A stretch of DNA of 64,000 nucleotides, taken from positions 17,190,169-17,254,168 of the forward strand of contig NC_053126.1 of NCBI RefSeq assembly GCF_010015445.1, written 5' to 3'. How positions within the stretch are numbered: position 1 is the first letter of the stretch; the number at the start of each line of letters is the position of its first letter. Made by a program: the position numbers and the translations under genes. Below, one piece after another: positions 37,551 through 64,000 of this stretch. The notes beneath the pieces were generated by a model. It was not told the origin of the DNA, did not search any database, and saw nothing but the letters and a program-made list of their open reading frames with translations. The stretch comes from Perca fluviatilis. Taxonomy: Eukaryota; Chordata; Actinopteri; Perciformes; Percidae.

Positions 37551-38100
37551 GTTGGCAACATTTTGGGAAATACACTTCTTGCCGAGAGTTTAAGCTTAAG
37601 TTTCCCATCTGGGATAATAAAGTAACTCAACTGAACTGAGAGTTTGAGCCGTACAAAAGCTGAAGTGTAAAAACAACACATTGTGGTTTTACGGGGGTTA
37701 TGTGCAGGTCTATTTCTTGACTGGACGCAGTCACTTCTAGTTCGTTGGCTAGCTATCGACATTTCACTTTTCGGTACCACTCAGGGTGGCAAAATCTAGT
37801 AAACATTTTTGAATATTTGTATTGAATATTTGTCAATATGTTATAATTGAATAATTTCAGGGGTCTTGTCATGACCATGAGGTGGCCAGGCAACCAGCAG
37901 AGACTCCAGTAAGTCATTATGCCCTGTCATTATCACAATTAGTTTTTTGTTTGGGTTAAATAAACAACATTTAACATATTAATTAGTGAACTTTAGAGGT
38001 ACTGGTAGGCACATTTTTTTACCCTTGGACAGAGCCAAGCTAGCTGTTTAACCCTGTTTCCAGTCTTTGTGCTAAGCTAAGCTAACCAGCAGCAGGCTGT
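37551..38100. mobile_element. foldback repeat, family C (second copy)
   Basis: It shares TTGGGAAATACACTTCTTGC, GAGAGTTT, TGGTTTTACGGGGGTTATGT and GAGCCAAGCTAGCTGTTTAA with the fish repeat seen at 17387-18039. A short GGGATAATAAAGT LINE-like tail sits at about 37611. Confidence 0.65.
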
Positions 38101-39091
38101 TCATTATTCAATACATTCTTAGCATATGACAGATGGATTTGTTTCTGTCAATGTGCTGATTTTGTAGAACTTATTTGCGCACTGCTGCCAAAAAAAAAAA
38201 AAATAACTGTGAAAACTGTCACATACATTTCTGCACAGATGTTGGCTCACTGGTGTCAGACAGCAAGAAGCAACTGAGTTAAAATAATTGGTCCTCCCTC
38301 CACAAGATTTTGGGCCTTTTCAATGACCCATCATGAGCTTTGTGAAGAGCAATCTGAAAAGCCAAATGAAGCAGAGCCGTGGCGTGTGCCTCAGGGGAGT
38401 ATTAGGCCTCCCTGCTGCTGAACTGTCTGACTGGCCTTAAAACACTAAGTCTCAGAAAGTGCAATCCCCCAAAGCTGTATGTGTCTTCATGATTTCCTTC
38501 ATGACAGGTATTTTTACACATAGCTGTTTGTTCATAAGCCACTGTATGATCAGGAAATGCAATGTGGGTTCAAGCTTTCACATCTTAAATAGGCTTTCAT
38601 GCAATGTATCTCCACAATGTCCATGGAGAAGGAAAAGTCTCGATGCCTATTACACTCCCCTGCAACTAATGAGCATATCTGAGGTATAGATTTAGACTTT
38701 GACTGAATACTTTTGAATACATAAGCTACTTCCACAAAATAGTTCTGAAATGTTAAATATATCATATCAAAGATCATACAACAAAGATAACAATTACCTC
38801 ATTACAAAAAATATAGACTAGTAACATTTAGGATCAACTATCCATTAAATTCTAAAATATAGTTTAACTGAGACAGCATAAGGTTGCACAGTGACAGGAT
38901 GTTCATTTCCCAGATAGAAAACAGTGATAAGCTTTGCTGTTTTCCTTCTTTCTCTTTTCATTTTGGTATAATTACTGAACAAACAATAACATTGGAAAAA
39001 ATTCAAATATTGTAAACATGATACCAGTACAAAAGCACATATGTCGCAAGACGTGGTCAGATAACACCAACACAGGCAGCGCTGACAGCTT
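38101..39091. other. 3' flank of baiap3 (3'-UTR not delimited)
   Basis: The minus-strand sequence just below the stop should hold the 3'-UTR. No canonical poly(A) hexamer was found on that strand in the first 900 bp. Confidence 0.4.
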
Positions 39092-55558
<16,467 letters not shown>

Positions 55559-58274
55559 CTGCCAAGAAGAGGAAGCAGATTGACAAATCATTTCTAAAAA
55601 AAAAGGTGAAATACTTGGAAAATATACTTTCATTTATGAAAAACAAAAAAACGTGACATGCATGTTGTGTCATGGTAAACAGATGCATCATCTCATCAGT
55701 CTAACAGAATATTTCTGGATCGCAGTTAAAAAACAAAGTGGGGTTCAGTGACATTGATGTCTGCATCCTGTTTACAGACACTTTGGAGAAGTGTCTGTCA
55801 ATAACTATCTGTTTCCTTTTATATGTCGAACTACTGGACTCCAATGCCTGCAGTTCAGCTCCTTATTAGCTATCAAGCACCTTCTTATCTCATGCACTGA
55901 AAAAAGCAAAGCAGGTCTAGACCAAAGCTCTAAGCAATCCCACATGCCTGCACTCTGTGTGAACCTTGTTAATCTACTATGATGAGCAGGGCTGTGCGCA
56001 AAATGCAAATGATGTTTTCTGTTTCCTCCAGGTGTGAGTGAATCCCCGGACTCTCTCTGGTCCCAGTTGTCATGGTGATACAGGCAAATTCAGGGAGGGA
56101 GTAGCTGACTGAACACATTGGGAATCCCCCCCACCACCTTCACCACCACCACCACCACCACCTCTCATCCCTCCCAAATCTCACACTGGGTGTCTTCATC
56201 CTGGCCTGTATGGATATCACCTGGGAAGGCAGCAGCTCGGATGTGAGCTGTAGCAGAACCGTCTGGATCAGCCATGCCGTCTGCCTAGAACTCCTCACCC
56301 CCACAGCTCCCACACCTCCCAGCTTCTGTCTCCTTCCTCATCTCTTAGCCAACGCCGTCACATTATACAGAGGAGCCGTCCACAGAGGCCCTGTCATGCT
56401 CCTTTATTAGCGTCATCACAGCAGGCGTGTGGCAGCCCATCCCAGCCCCCACTGGCTCTTGCCAGGGTGGGGGAGCGGATGGCAAACCCCTGAGGTAATT
56501 GATGAGAACTAATGGCAGTCATGCTGACAGAGTTGGTCAGGTTTCCACTGGCGTCAAACGCAGCAAAACTTGAAAGGTGGATGTATTCTGTTAAAGGATG
56601 GAGTTTAATGTTTAATTTGTTAGCATTAAAACTATTTTGCAACAAAGGCATGCCTTTATATTTTTGCCTCACTGGTGCGTTTGTTGATTTTTCCAAATAC
56701 TGATCAAAATCTGAGTTGCTATTCTGATCTGAAACCCCTCAGTCAGTGTTTGAAAGCTTGAAGCCACAAGTTGAGTCTACATCTGTCATATCTGTGAATG
56801 CCTCCACAAACAAAGCCTGTTCCGCTTACAAGAGAAGGGAGGCTTTGTTTTTTGGAGCTTAAGGTTTTCATTTGCACATGTAGTAGAAATAAGCTTCATT
56901 TGATTGTAATACTTGTGTTACGAGCCACGCAATTCTCTCCACATCAGTTGTCAATCGTCCAGAGCATCCTTCTTATCCAGAAATCTGTCCCATCTTTTAT
57001 CAGTCAGATTGAGGATTTGTCCAGACAGTCTGGTAGCTTTTGTTTCAAGCTTTGAGATGATGTGCTCATGAGCAGAAATAATGCCCAAATGATGAAAATC
57101 CAGTCAATCCTGATTTGATACATCTAAAAAAAATATGATGCCAATCTCTTTTAACCTTTATCTCTCATGCACTCATGCACACACACACACAAAATAACAA
57201 ACGGAGTTGATGTTGCTAGGAAACAGGTCCTTTTATTGTCATTTTATGTCATTTGTTTTCAGAATTCATTTAATTATGTTTTCATGATTGGAGAGTAAAT
57301 CAGAAGGAAAACATGAATACAAACATGAAACTTCTATCTGCAAGAATATGTGTTTAAACGTGACTAATTGTGAGTGTGAAGGTGACATCAACCCTTCACT
57401 TCAAACTTCAGTTGAATATGGCAGTGTACGTAGTAATTCACAGTGCAGACATGTTGTCTGCAGCATGAAAGGCAATGTGACGTCTGTATGCATTCTAATC
57501 AAATAAGCAATTATTTAATGTGATTGATCACGGTTGTCGGTGCATAATGTCAGCCTGCAGCTCCTATCATTACATAGGATCTACATGACAAGGATCCCCT
57601 CCTCAATACTATACATTAGACTGTTTGTTTTAGTCTAATTACACATTTGTTTAAGCAACAAAACATTACAGGTGAAAAGAACCTAATGTGGAGATACGAT
57701 TGCAGAATTTCTTCATTCGACAACTTGTGAAACAAACAGCAGTCTCGAACTACTGACAGACATAACAGAAGCTTAGTGGGAAAATATTTTCAACTTGGGT
57801 CTTCTTGGGTTCTTCACAATGGTGATTAATAGTTTTCACTTCCTCAACGTGCAGGAACACGACACATTTATAAAACAGGCAAAGGGCAACTCCAACAGGA
57901 AGCTCTTACATGATCCCTGACTGCAAGAATGGCTGAACAGTGGACTTCTGATATATGTTCCTCGTGTTTTATTTATCAGACAATATTAGGTGTGGGGGAA
58001 AAACAATTAATATTTCCGTGGCAATATTGTATCGATACACAGGTGCCAAGTATCGATCTATTATTATATATGTGTTGGTCAGTTTGTCTGCTTGACAATC
58101 CCATTTTGCAGCAATAAAATTGAAGTGAGATGAACAAACAGAGATATGTGCAATATGTTTAAAATTGTAATATCGAATCGTGACATAAGTATCGTGATGA
58201 TATTGTGTCGCGAGGCCTCTGGTGATTCCCACCCCTAGACAATACTGTACTGTACAGTATAGTTATGCTATAAC
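55559..58274. other. upstream baiap3 intron or flank, no exon found
   Basis: The next upstream baiap3 coding exon must end in phase 2, but none could be identified here. A CCA-rich tract (56130-56163) is present. Open frames at 55791-55982 and 56394-56696 lack supporting features. Confidence 0.4.
56130..56163. repeat. (CCA)n microsatellite
   Basis: About 34 bp of CACCAC trinucleotide repeat with one CTT interruption. Confidence 0.85.
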
Positions 58275-58533
58275 TTAAAAGGGTGAAAGAATGATTATAT
58301 AGGGTATTTCACACTGTTCCTTAAGGTCTCCTAATGGGGTATGTAACATTGGTTGGGCTGAAAATGGCCTGGTTGATATTTTATTGGCCCTTATGCATGT
58401 GTTTGGCCCTATTTGTAACAAGAGCTTTTCTTCCAAATATGGTATGCTCATGAATATTTAGATGAGCTGCACGCTGATTGGTTGAGCGAATCCCCATACA
58501 CACACATTAGAGATGAGACAGCAGGTCTCATAT

Positions 58534-59045
58534 AGAGCTCAACAGTCCCGCCCACAGCGGGTTCCGAAAGTAAAAATACAATGCAATTTCTCCATTGACA
58601 AATTGGAGTATAAGCCATAAAATGGTAACCGTCGATGGTAGAATTAAAACCAGCATGCCGACGTGACTAAGCGATTCTATATGCTCATATAGACACCAAA
58701 AATCATGAGGCACCCACCTTGTTTTGAGATAAACGTCTTTTATTTGCGATGTCTTGGATAAGTACTTCATTACCCACAATCCTGAACAATCCCACAGTGA
58801 TTGCTCTGATTGGTGGAACTCATGCTGTCGAGGAGAGGGAGCTGCCTGCACGAGCCGTCACGAGGATTTACGACACTGCACGAATCACGATGTGTTCCAA
58901 GCTTCTGCCGTTAGCCTCCGCCGGGAAGCTAACGTTAGTTTAGCTAAGAGCTAATTCGGCTAACCGCTAGCTGACAGCTTGATTCAGTCTAAAATAACGG
59001 TAACTCAAACGAAAGCAGGCTACAGCTGATGTAAAAGCCGTTATA

Positions 59046-59091
<46 letters not shown>

Positions 59092-59467
59092 AGTTATTTT
59101 CAGGTTTCATTTTGAGAGTCTTTTAAAATTATTACATAGCGGTTAGCCCAATTATCTGTTAGCTAAACTAATGTAGCTTCCTTTATTCAGTGGCGCGCGG
59201 TGGTTTACGGGATGAGTAGTTCCTTCGCTCTGAAATGACGACATGTACACAGTCTTGTACCTTTGACTTTTTTAGGATTTTCTGTACGTTTTTTCACTCG
59301 AAATGGTACGTTGTATGCATATAAGTCACGTACCATCTGGTTAGCCTAAGGCATGATCTAAAACTCTTCATATACAGATTTTTCCAGACGTCAATGGGAG
59401 AAATGAATGGGAAATTTACTTCCGGAACCCAAGGTCTCTCAGAGGAGGGGCGGGACTGTTGAGCTCT
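58534..59467. mobile_element. inner foldback element 1
   Basis: AGAGCTCAACAGTCCCGCCC at the left is exactly complemented at 59448-59467. GGGTTCCG-AAGTAAA next to it is also matched inverted, with a spacer present on the right only. It contains the (ATT)n tract at 59047-59089. Confidence 0.8.
59047..59089. repeat. (ATT)n microsatellite
   Basis: About 43 bp of uninterrupted ATT trinucleotide repeat. Confidence 0.95.
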
Positions 59468-60418
59468 ATTCCAGACACTGCAATGTTTCATTACCAAATT
59501 CACTTCTGAGACTTTTTTATGCGAGAAATCAACTATATAAAGCTCAAATATGGGCCGTTTTATGAAAATTGATGGCTAATTGCAAATTTGGTAAGACGTG
59601 TCAGACTTTAGGAGCTCCACACAGTCTGACGAGAAAGCAGCAGCCTGTTGGGCTCCATACCAAGGGCAAAGTCACCCTTTGTGGATACTGCGCTGCCGGG
59701 GCTCCGCAGCCGGCTGCCGGCATAACTATAATATATTTACAGTTTGAATTTCATACCCGGCACTTATATTACAGGTTCCCCAAGGTCTTACAAAGCTTAG
59801 CTAACACTTGTCCGATTTCAATTTAATGCATTTTTGTGAATTTCAGAGGTCTCGTTAGGAGGAGGCTAGCAAGCTCTCATTGATGGACTCCAGCTCATCG
59901 CGGCTCTATCAATGAGACTCGCGGACAAGAGGCGTTTATTTCCCCGATCGTTTGTTTAAATAACTCAACACACATATCCATTATAAGATTAACTAGAACC
60001 TGCGGTAAGAGATTGCGGATGTAACAAGCTCGCTGACCGCGCTCTCAGTCACTCACCGGCCATTTAGCAGGAAGAGGGGAGGGAGAACAGCAAGCTGCAG
60101 GCCCTGGAGCTCTGTCAGGGCAGCGGCGTTTGGTAGTCCAGTCACCCAGAAAGGGTGAGTTTGCGCGGGTATTGAGCACTGCGGGCTGCCCTCCGTGATG
60201 GAGCTCAATCTAGCTCACAGCAGGTCGGGGTCTGTGAAGGAGGACGGGTAGACCGGCGATGTAGCAACCCAGGCAGCACCGGCTGCTGAACTCCGACACG
60301 CAGTCCGACAAAATTTGCAATTAGCCATCAATTTTCATAAAACGGCCCATATTTGAGCTCTACATAGTTGATTTCTCGCATAAAAAAGTTTCAGAAGTGA
60401 ATTTTGTAATGGAATAGC
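59468..60418. mobile_element. inner foldback element 2
   Basis: An arm with TTTATGCGAGAAATCAACTA and ATGGGCCGTTTTATGAAAAT at 59485-59600 is repeated inverted at 60300-60418, over about 115-130 bp with few mismatches. The centre is CpG-rich and non-coding. Confidence 0.78.
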
Positions 60419-61251
60419 AGAGATCTGCGCGACCTAGATTCAGAAGACTACCTGATCTCAGGTCAGTTGTGTAGCCTATGTAGATGTTGGGGCGTGACAA
60501 AGAGAGAGACTAGAGCCAAATGAGGAGGAGCCGCTGAGTTGACGTCATCTAGGCGGCTTGTTGAGATTTGCCCATTTTCAGAGGCAGTTTCAAATTGTGA
60601 GATTTGCAGAGGAAAGAGGTGTCATTGGGATTTTGAGGTTCTATGTATGTCCTATTTACCCATCAAACTGTCATTTTTAAACTATGACAAGGTCAAATCG
60701 GTTTTGCATTCTATCACCCCTTTAAGTATTGCTGAGCTAAAGAAATGACTCCTGGATACATCTAACAGTATTAGGTCATATCATAAAAATAGTAGTATTG
60801 TATTATTTGAAAAGACCAAAACCAACAATGAACTGATCCCGCTAACAACAAGTATTGCCTGTGTAGCCTCAGATTTCTTATTCTTCTGTGCCACTGAGCT
60901 CCCATTGTTGTCCAAAAACTATTAAAAACTCTTCAATGAGCCACACTGTTGAATGTCCCTTCAATACAATTAACACATGCACTATAGTTTATTTAAAGTG
61001 AATCACACATACACCATTCTTGTGCCTTAAATTCACACTTATAGGCAATGGGTCACTAGATAAATCCAAGGGGGCGAGAGAGGATTAATTGGAAAGGGAA
61101 AAACACAAAGCAGAGCAATCTTTTCTTGAACTTTTCTGTGATCTGTGTGTTTTTTGTAAAATATGTTTTACCTCTTCAAACCTCTAACAATTGTTTAAAT
61201 GACAGAATCTGAGACGTTTAGAGGGAAAAAAAAAAAAATCACACTTTAGTG

Positions 61252-62062
61252 CAGTGTTTCTCAACGGGGGCGGTACCGCCCCCCAGGGGGCGTTCAGAAG
61301 ATGATGGGGGGCGTTGGAAGCAATATTTTGGAAAGGGGGGGCGCTGAGGTGCCCTTGGGGGGGGCGTTTGTTTGAAAGCTAGTTTAAACCAAAGATTCAC
61401 AATAACAATACATGTTTACACTTAAACTACTTGCAAAAAACTGTTTTCTGCAACATTAAAACCTGCCAGTTCACGGCACTGCAAATGGACGAGACGGTGT
61501 ATCATTGTTTGGCGCAGCTCCGTGCTGCCTTCATGGAAACGGGACGTCAGAGCATCGTCTTAAATGAGCTCCGTATTTCAGTGTGAAGCTGCGTTCAGAA
61601 AAAAATAGCAATCGCCGCAGGGTGGTGCGACGTCCTGTTGTATTCTTTATTATTATTATTAAATTATAGTCACCTTCTAAAGGTGCTGAGGTTCACACCA
61701 TGCAGCAGGCCTTTTGATAATACCTAATTATAGTTTGAATGTTACATATCTAGTAGTTCTGATTGGCTGCTGTTATTTAATTTGAATGTCAAATGGTTGC
61801 ATTTAAAAAAAAAAAAACGTAAATATTGCTATTCACATGGCTTTTTTGATACCTGGGAAACTAATACATGTGTTGTTTGTTATTCAATGATTTGATTTAT
61901 TGATTATTTTTTATAACAATAGTAACAACAATAATAGGCCTATATTAGGGCGTAATCATTAATATTCGGGGCAATTAGCTTACATAATATTTGATGGGGG
62001 GGCGTTAGGGACCTGGATAATGGATAGGGGGGCGCTGGCACAAAAAAGGTTGAGAACCACTG
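61252..62062. mobile_element. hAT-type non-autonomous element with perfect 8-bp target duplication
   Basis: The element starts CAGTGTTTCTCAACGGGGG and ends GGTTGAGAACCACTG, an inverted repeat with one mismatch over 14 bp. CTTTAGTG is duplicated exactly at 61244-61251 and 62063-62070. Subterminal GGGGGGCG runs are characteristic. At 811 bp it has no transposase frame. Confidence 0.94.
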
Positions 62063-62870
62063 CTTTAGTGGAACCCCTCAAAAGGCATAGACATCTGAAA
62101 CCTGTGATGAGGTGTAGTAGACTGCTTTATTTGAAGGGGTCAAATGCCAAAAAAGATTTGGAGCCTCTGCACAAGAGCACCAAAGGCCTATTAATCCTCG
62201 GCTAAAAATAGTCCCTAACAAATACACTGTTTACTCCGGTTTGATTAACTACAGTGCACAGCAGTTTTAGGATATCGCTGAGCCTTTAGAAAATTTAAAT
62301 TATAGTATTGGTTTTAAAGATTTGTATATATAGAAACAAATGGGCTTGGGGCTGATTGCCACACACAAGCTAGGGAGATCAGGAAAATATTGAGTTGGTC
62401 TTGGTGTTTTAATGAGATTAAGTGACAATAAAAACAGAGACTAACACCAGCCTTATCCTTTAAATTTATATCTGTCATTAATAATTACTGTAATTGCCTG
62501 CACATTAGGGTTTTCTGTTTAATGTCATTCTAAATTGATTGTGTTATTCTGCATCAATTAAAAAATGAGAATGACACTGCAGCAAGCTCACAATTCAAAA
62601 CAGAGTGAAAGCAAGTGTGAAATATGAAGTCCACCGCTGTTGACAGATGGAAAAGAACAGTGAAATACGCAAACAATAATAAACCAAAATATACATTTTA
62701 AATATAAATCCCTGTGTGCTATAGAACGCCTGGTGATCTCCAGGCGTCTCATGCATTTCCATAGACTGAACAACTGGCTCTCATAGGAGGTAAAAAAATA
62801 ATTTGCTCAACTGAATTAAAAAGTTCACCTCCAACGTGCGGGTCTCTGCTATGAAAGCTCAGCTCTGACA

Positions 62871-63030
62871 GCCGACTGTACTACTGGGTCAACAACTGTG
62901 GACCTTGCCGCACAAAACTAACCGGCCTCATTTGCAAATTCTCAATTAAAGTGAGAGAGCAGGCAGGCCAGCAGCAGTCTGAATGGATAACAAAGATCAA
63001 CAGCCTGCCTCTAATGACGAGCGCTCAGGG
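62871..63030. promoter_or_regulatory. possible enhancer-like block
   Basis: The palindromic octamer ATTTGCAAAT (62930-62939) is followed by CAATTAAAG, and by TAACAAAGATCAA (62988-63000), which fits SOX/TCF-type sites. Co-occurrence of POU and SOX words within 70 bp is typical of developmental enhancers, but this is motif reading only. Confidence 0.22.
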
Positions 63031-64000
63031 TATGTGCACAGCTGAGACTCAGTGGGAAGGATGTAGCACCAGGGAGCTGGCATGGGAAAGGGTGAGATAC
63101 TGACAGTTTGAATCAGTCTTTAATGAAGAACACAAATAGGATCCTATTGGAGCAGATTTACATTAAATTGCATTAAGAATATAATTAAAAATTCTAAAAA
63201 TCAATAAAATATACTGGGACAGGACCAAGAATGTGCATTAAGTAACAAACATTCATGGAAAATGGTCAATCATTAGTCCTTCAAATTCAAAATTGATCCA
63301 AGAAATCCAACAAAGCATCTGAGGTTATCTTCCACGTTAAAAATAGACCTCGTCGTCAGTACAAGTATTAAGTTCACACAGCAGCAGCCTGTGTTTAGGT
63401 TGCTATAGAAACCTCATGTTACTTTTGGCTTCAGATTAAGCTTCAAAACAAGACTGAACAAAAAAAAAACAGATGAATGATATTAACTGTGCCACTTTAT
63501 TTTATGCTACGAGGCGGACAACTCCACAAGAAAACCTTTAAAAAAGAAAAGAAAAACTAATAAACCTTGACAGAGATCAGACAAGATCAAATCCACTAAT
63601 CCTGTTTATTCTCCCCCAAGATCTCAGCGCTGTCAAGCTAATGGTAACATATGACATTAATCAATACATTACAAGGGAAACCTAAAAAGCCTACAGACAA
63701 TAACAAAAGAATAAAACAAAAAAATACATATAAATATACAAATATACATATTACATATCCACATATACATACACACACATATAGTACATCCATACAGTAT
63801 TTACATAAAAACACATAATAAATAATAAAAACACATAAATCATGGGCCGTGGTCAAACAGTGAGCAGCTCCTGAAGAAGTGGTGTTGAATTTTACATTAA
63901 TGACAAAAAAAAAAACCTACAATAAAATAAGAGAAGTGGCGTTTGCTAAGAGTAACATCTAGACTAAATCAAACGCTGTACATTTATTATAATAAAATAC
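63031..64000. other. AT-rich right edge, no gene seen
   Basis: AAAATAAAGTGGC on the minus strand (near 63500) and CATTAAAGACTG (near 63120) could be poly(A) signals of a gene entering from the right, but no coding sequence supports this. A CATATATACAC-rich low-complexity tract covers 63720-63790. Confidence 0.3.

Larger units (their letters stand above)
58275..60725. mobile_element. 2.45-kb TTAA element containing inner foldback elements
   Basis: The outer ends TTAAAAGGGTGAAAGAATG and the complement of CATTCTATCACCCCTTTAA are inverted repeats with two mismatches and TTAA borders. Inside, 58534-59467 and about 59468-60418 are further inverted-repeat units. No transposase frame is recognisable, so it is non-autonomous. 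Confidence 0.8.

Overview
The window is vertebrate nuclear DNA, most probably from a teleost fish. Genes are split into short exons with GT-AG introns. Long CA/GT, TA and GATA microsatellites are common. Intergenic and intronic DNA is full of short inverted-repeat DNA transposons and decayed LINE pieces of the kinds that fill fish genomes. Nothing prokaryotic, viral or plasmid-like was seen.

One gene can be read with confidence. baiap3 (BAI1-associated protein 3, a Munc13-like protein with two C2 domains) lies on the minus strand. I reconstructed 31 coding exons from 55558 down to the stop codon at 39092. Splice phases agree at every junction, giving about 1,102 residues: C2A, the MUN/MHD core and C2B to the C-terminus. 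The short N-terminal part was not found; it must lie above 55558, perhaps beyond the window.

Region 1-3.1 kb holds a relic of a transposon-derived reading frame. It also has a possible minus-strand promoter and first coding exon (2569-2950) leading off the left edge, beside a (CA)49 tract. Region 3.1-39 kb shows no convincing gene. It carries microsatellites, reverse-transcriptase relics and at least ten MITE-type elements, several nested, plus stretches that could be cis-regulatory. Region 39-55.6 kb is baiap3; its introns contain a hAT-type element, MITEs, LINE relics and an unusual inverted duplication around a TA/CA repeat. Region 55.6-64 kb is non-coding as far as I can see, with a 2.45-kb nested TTAA element, a clean hAT-type element with an 8-bp target duplication, and a possible enhancer near 62.9-63.0 kb.

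Family names rest on recognition from memory, since no database search was possible. Exon boundaries, target duplications and inverted repeats were read directly from the bases.
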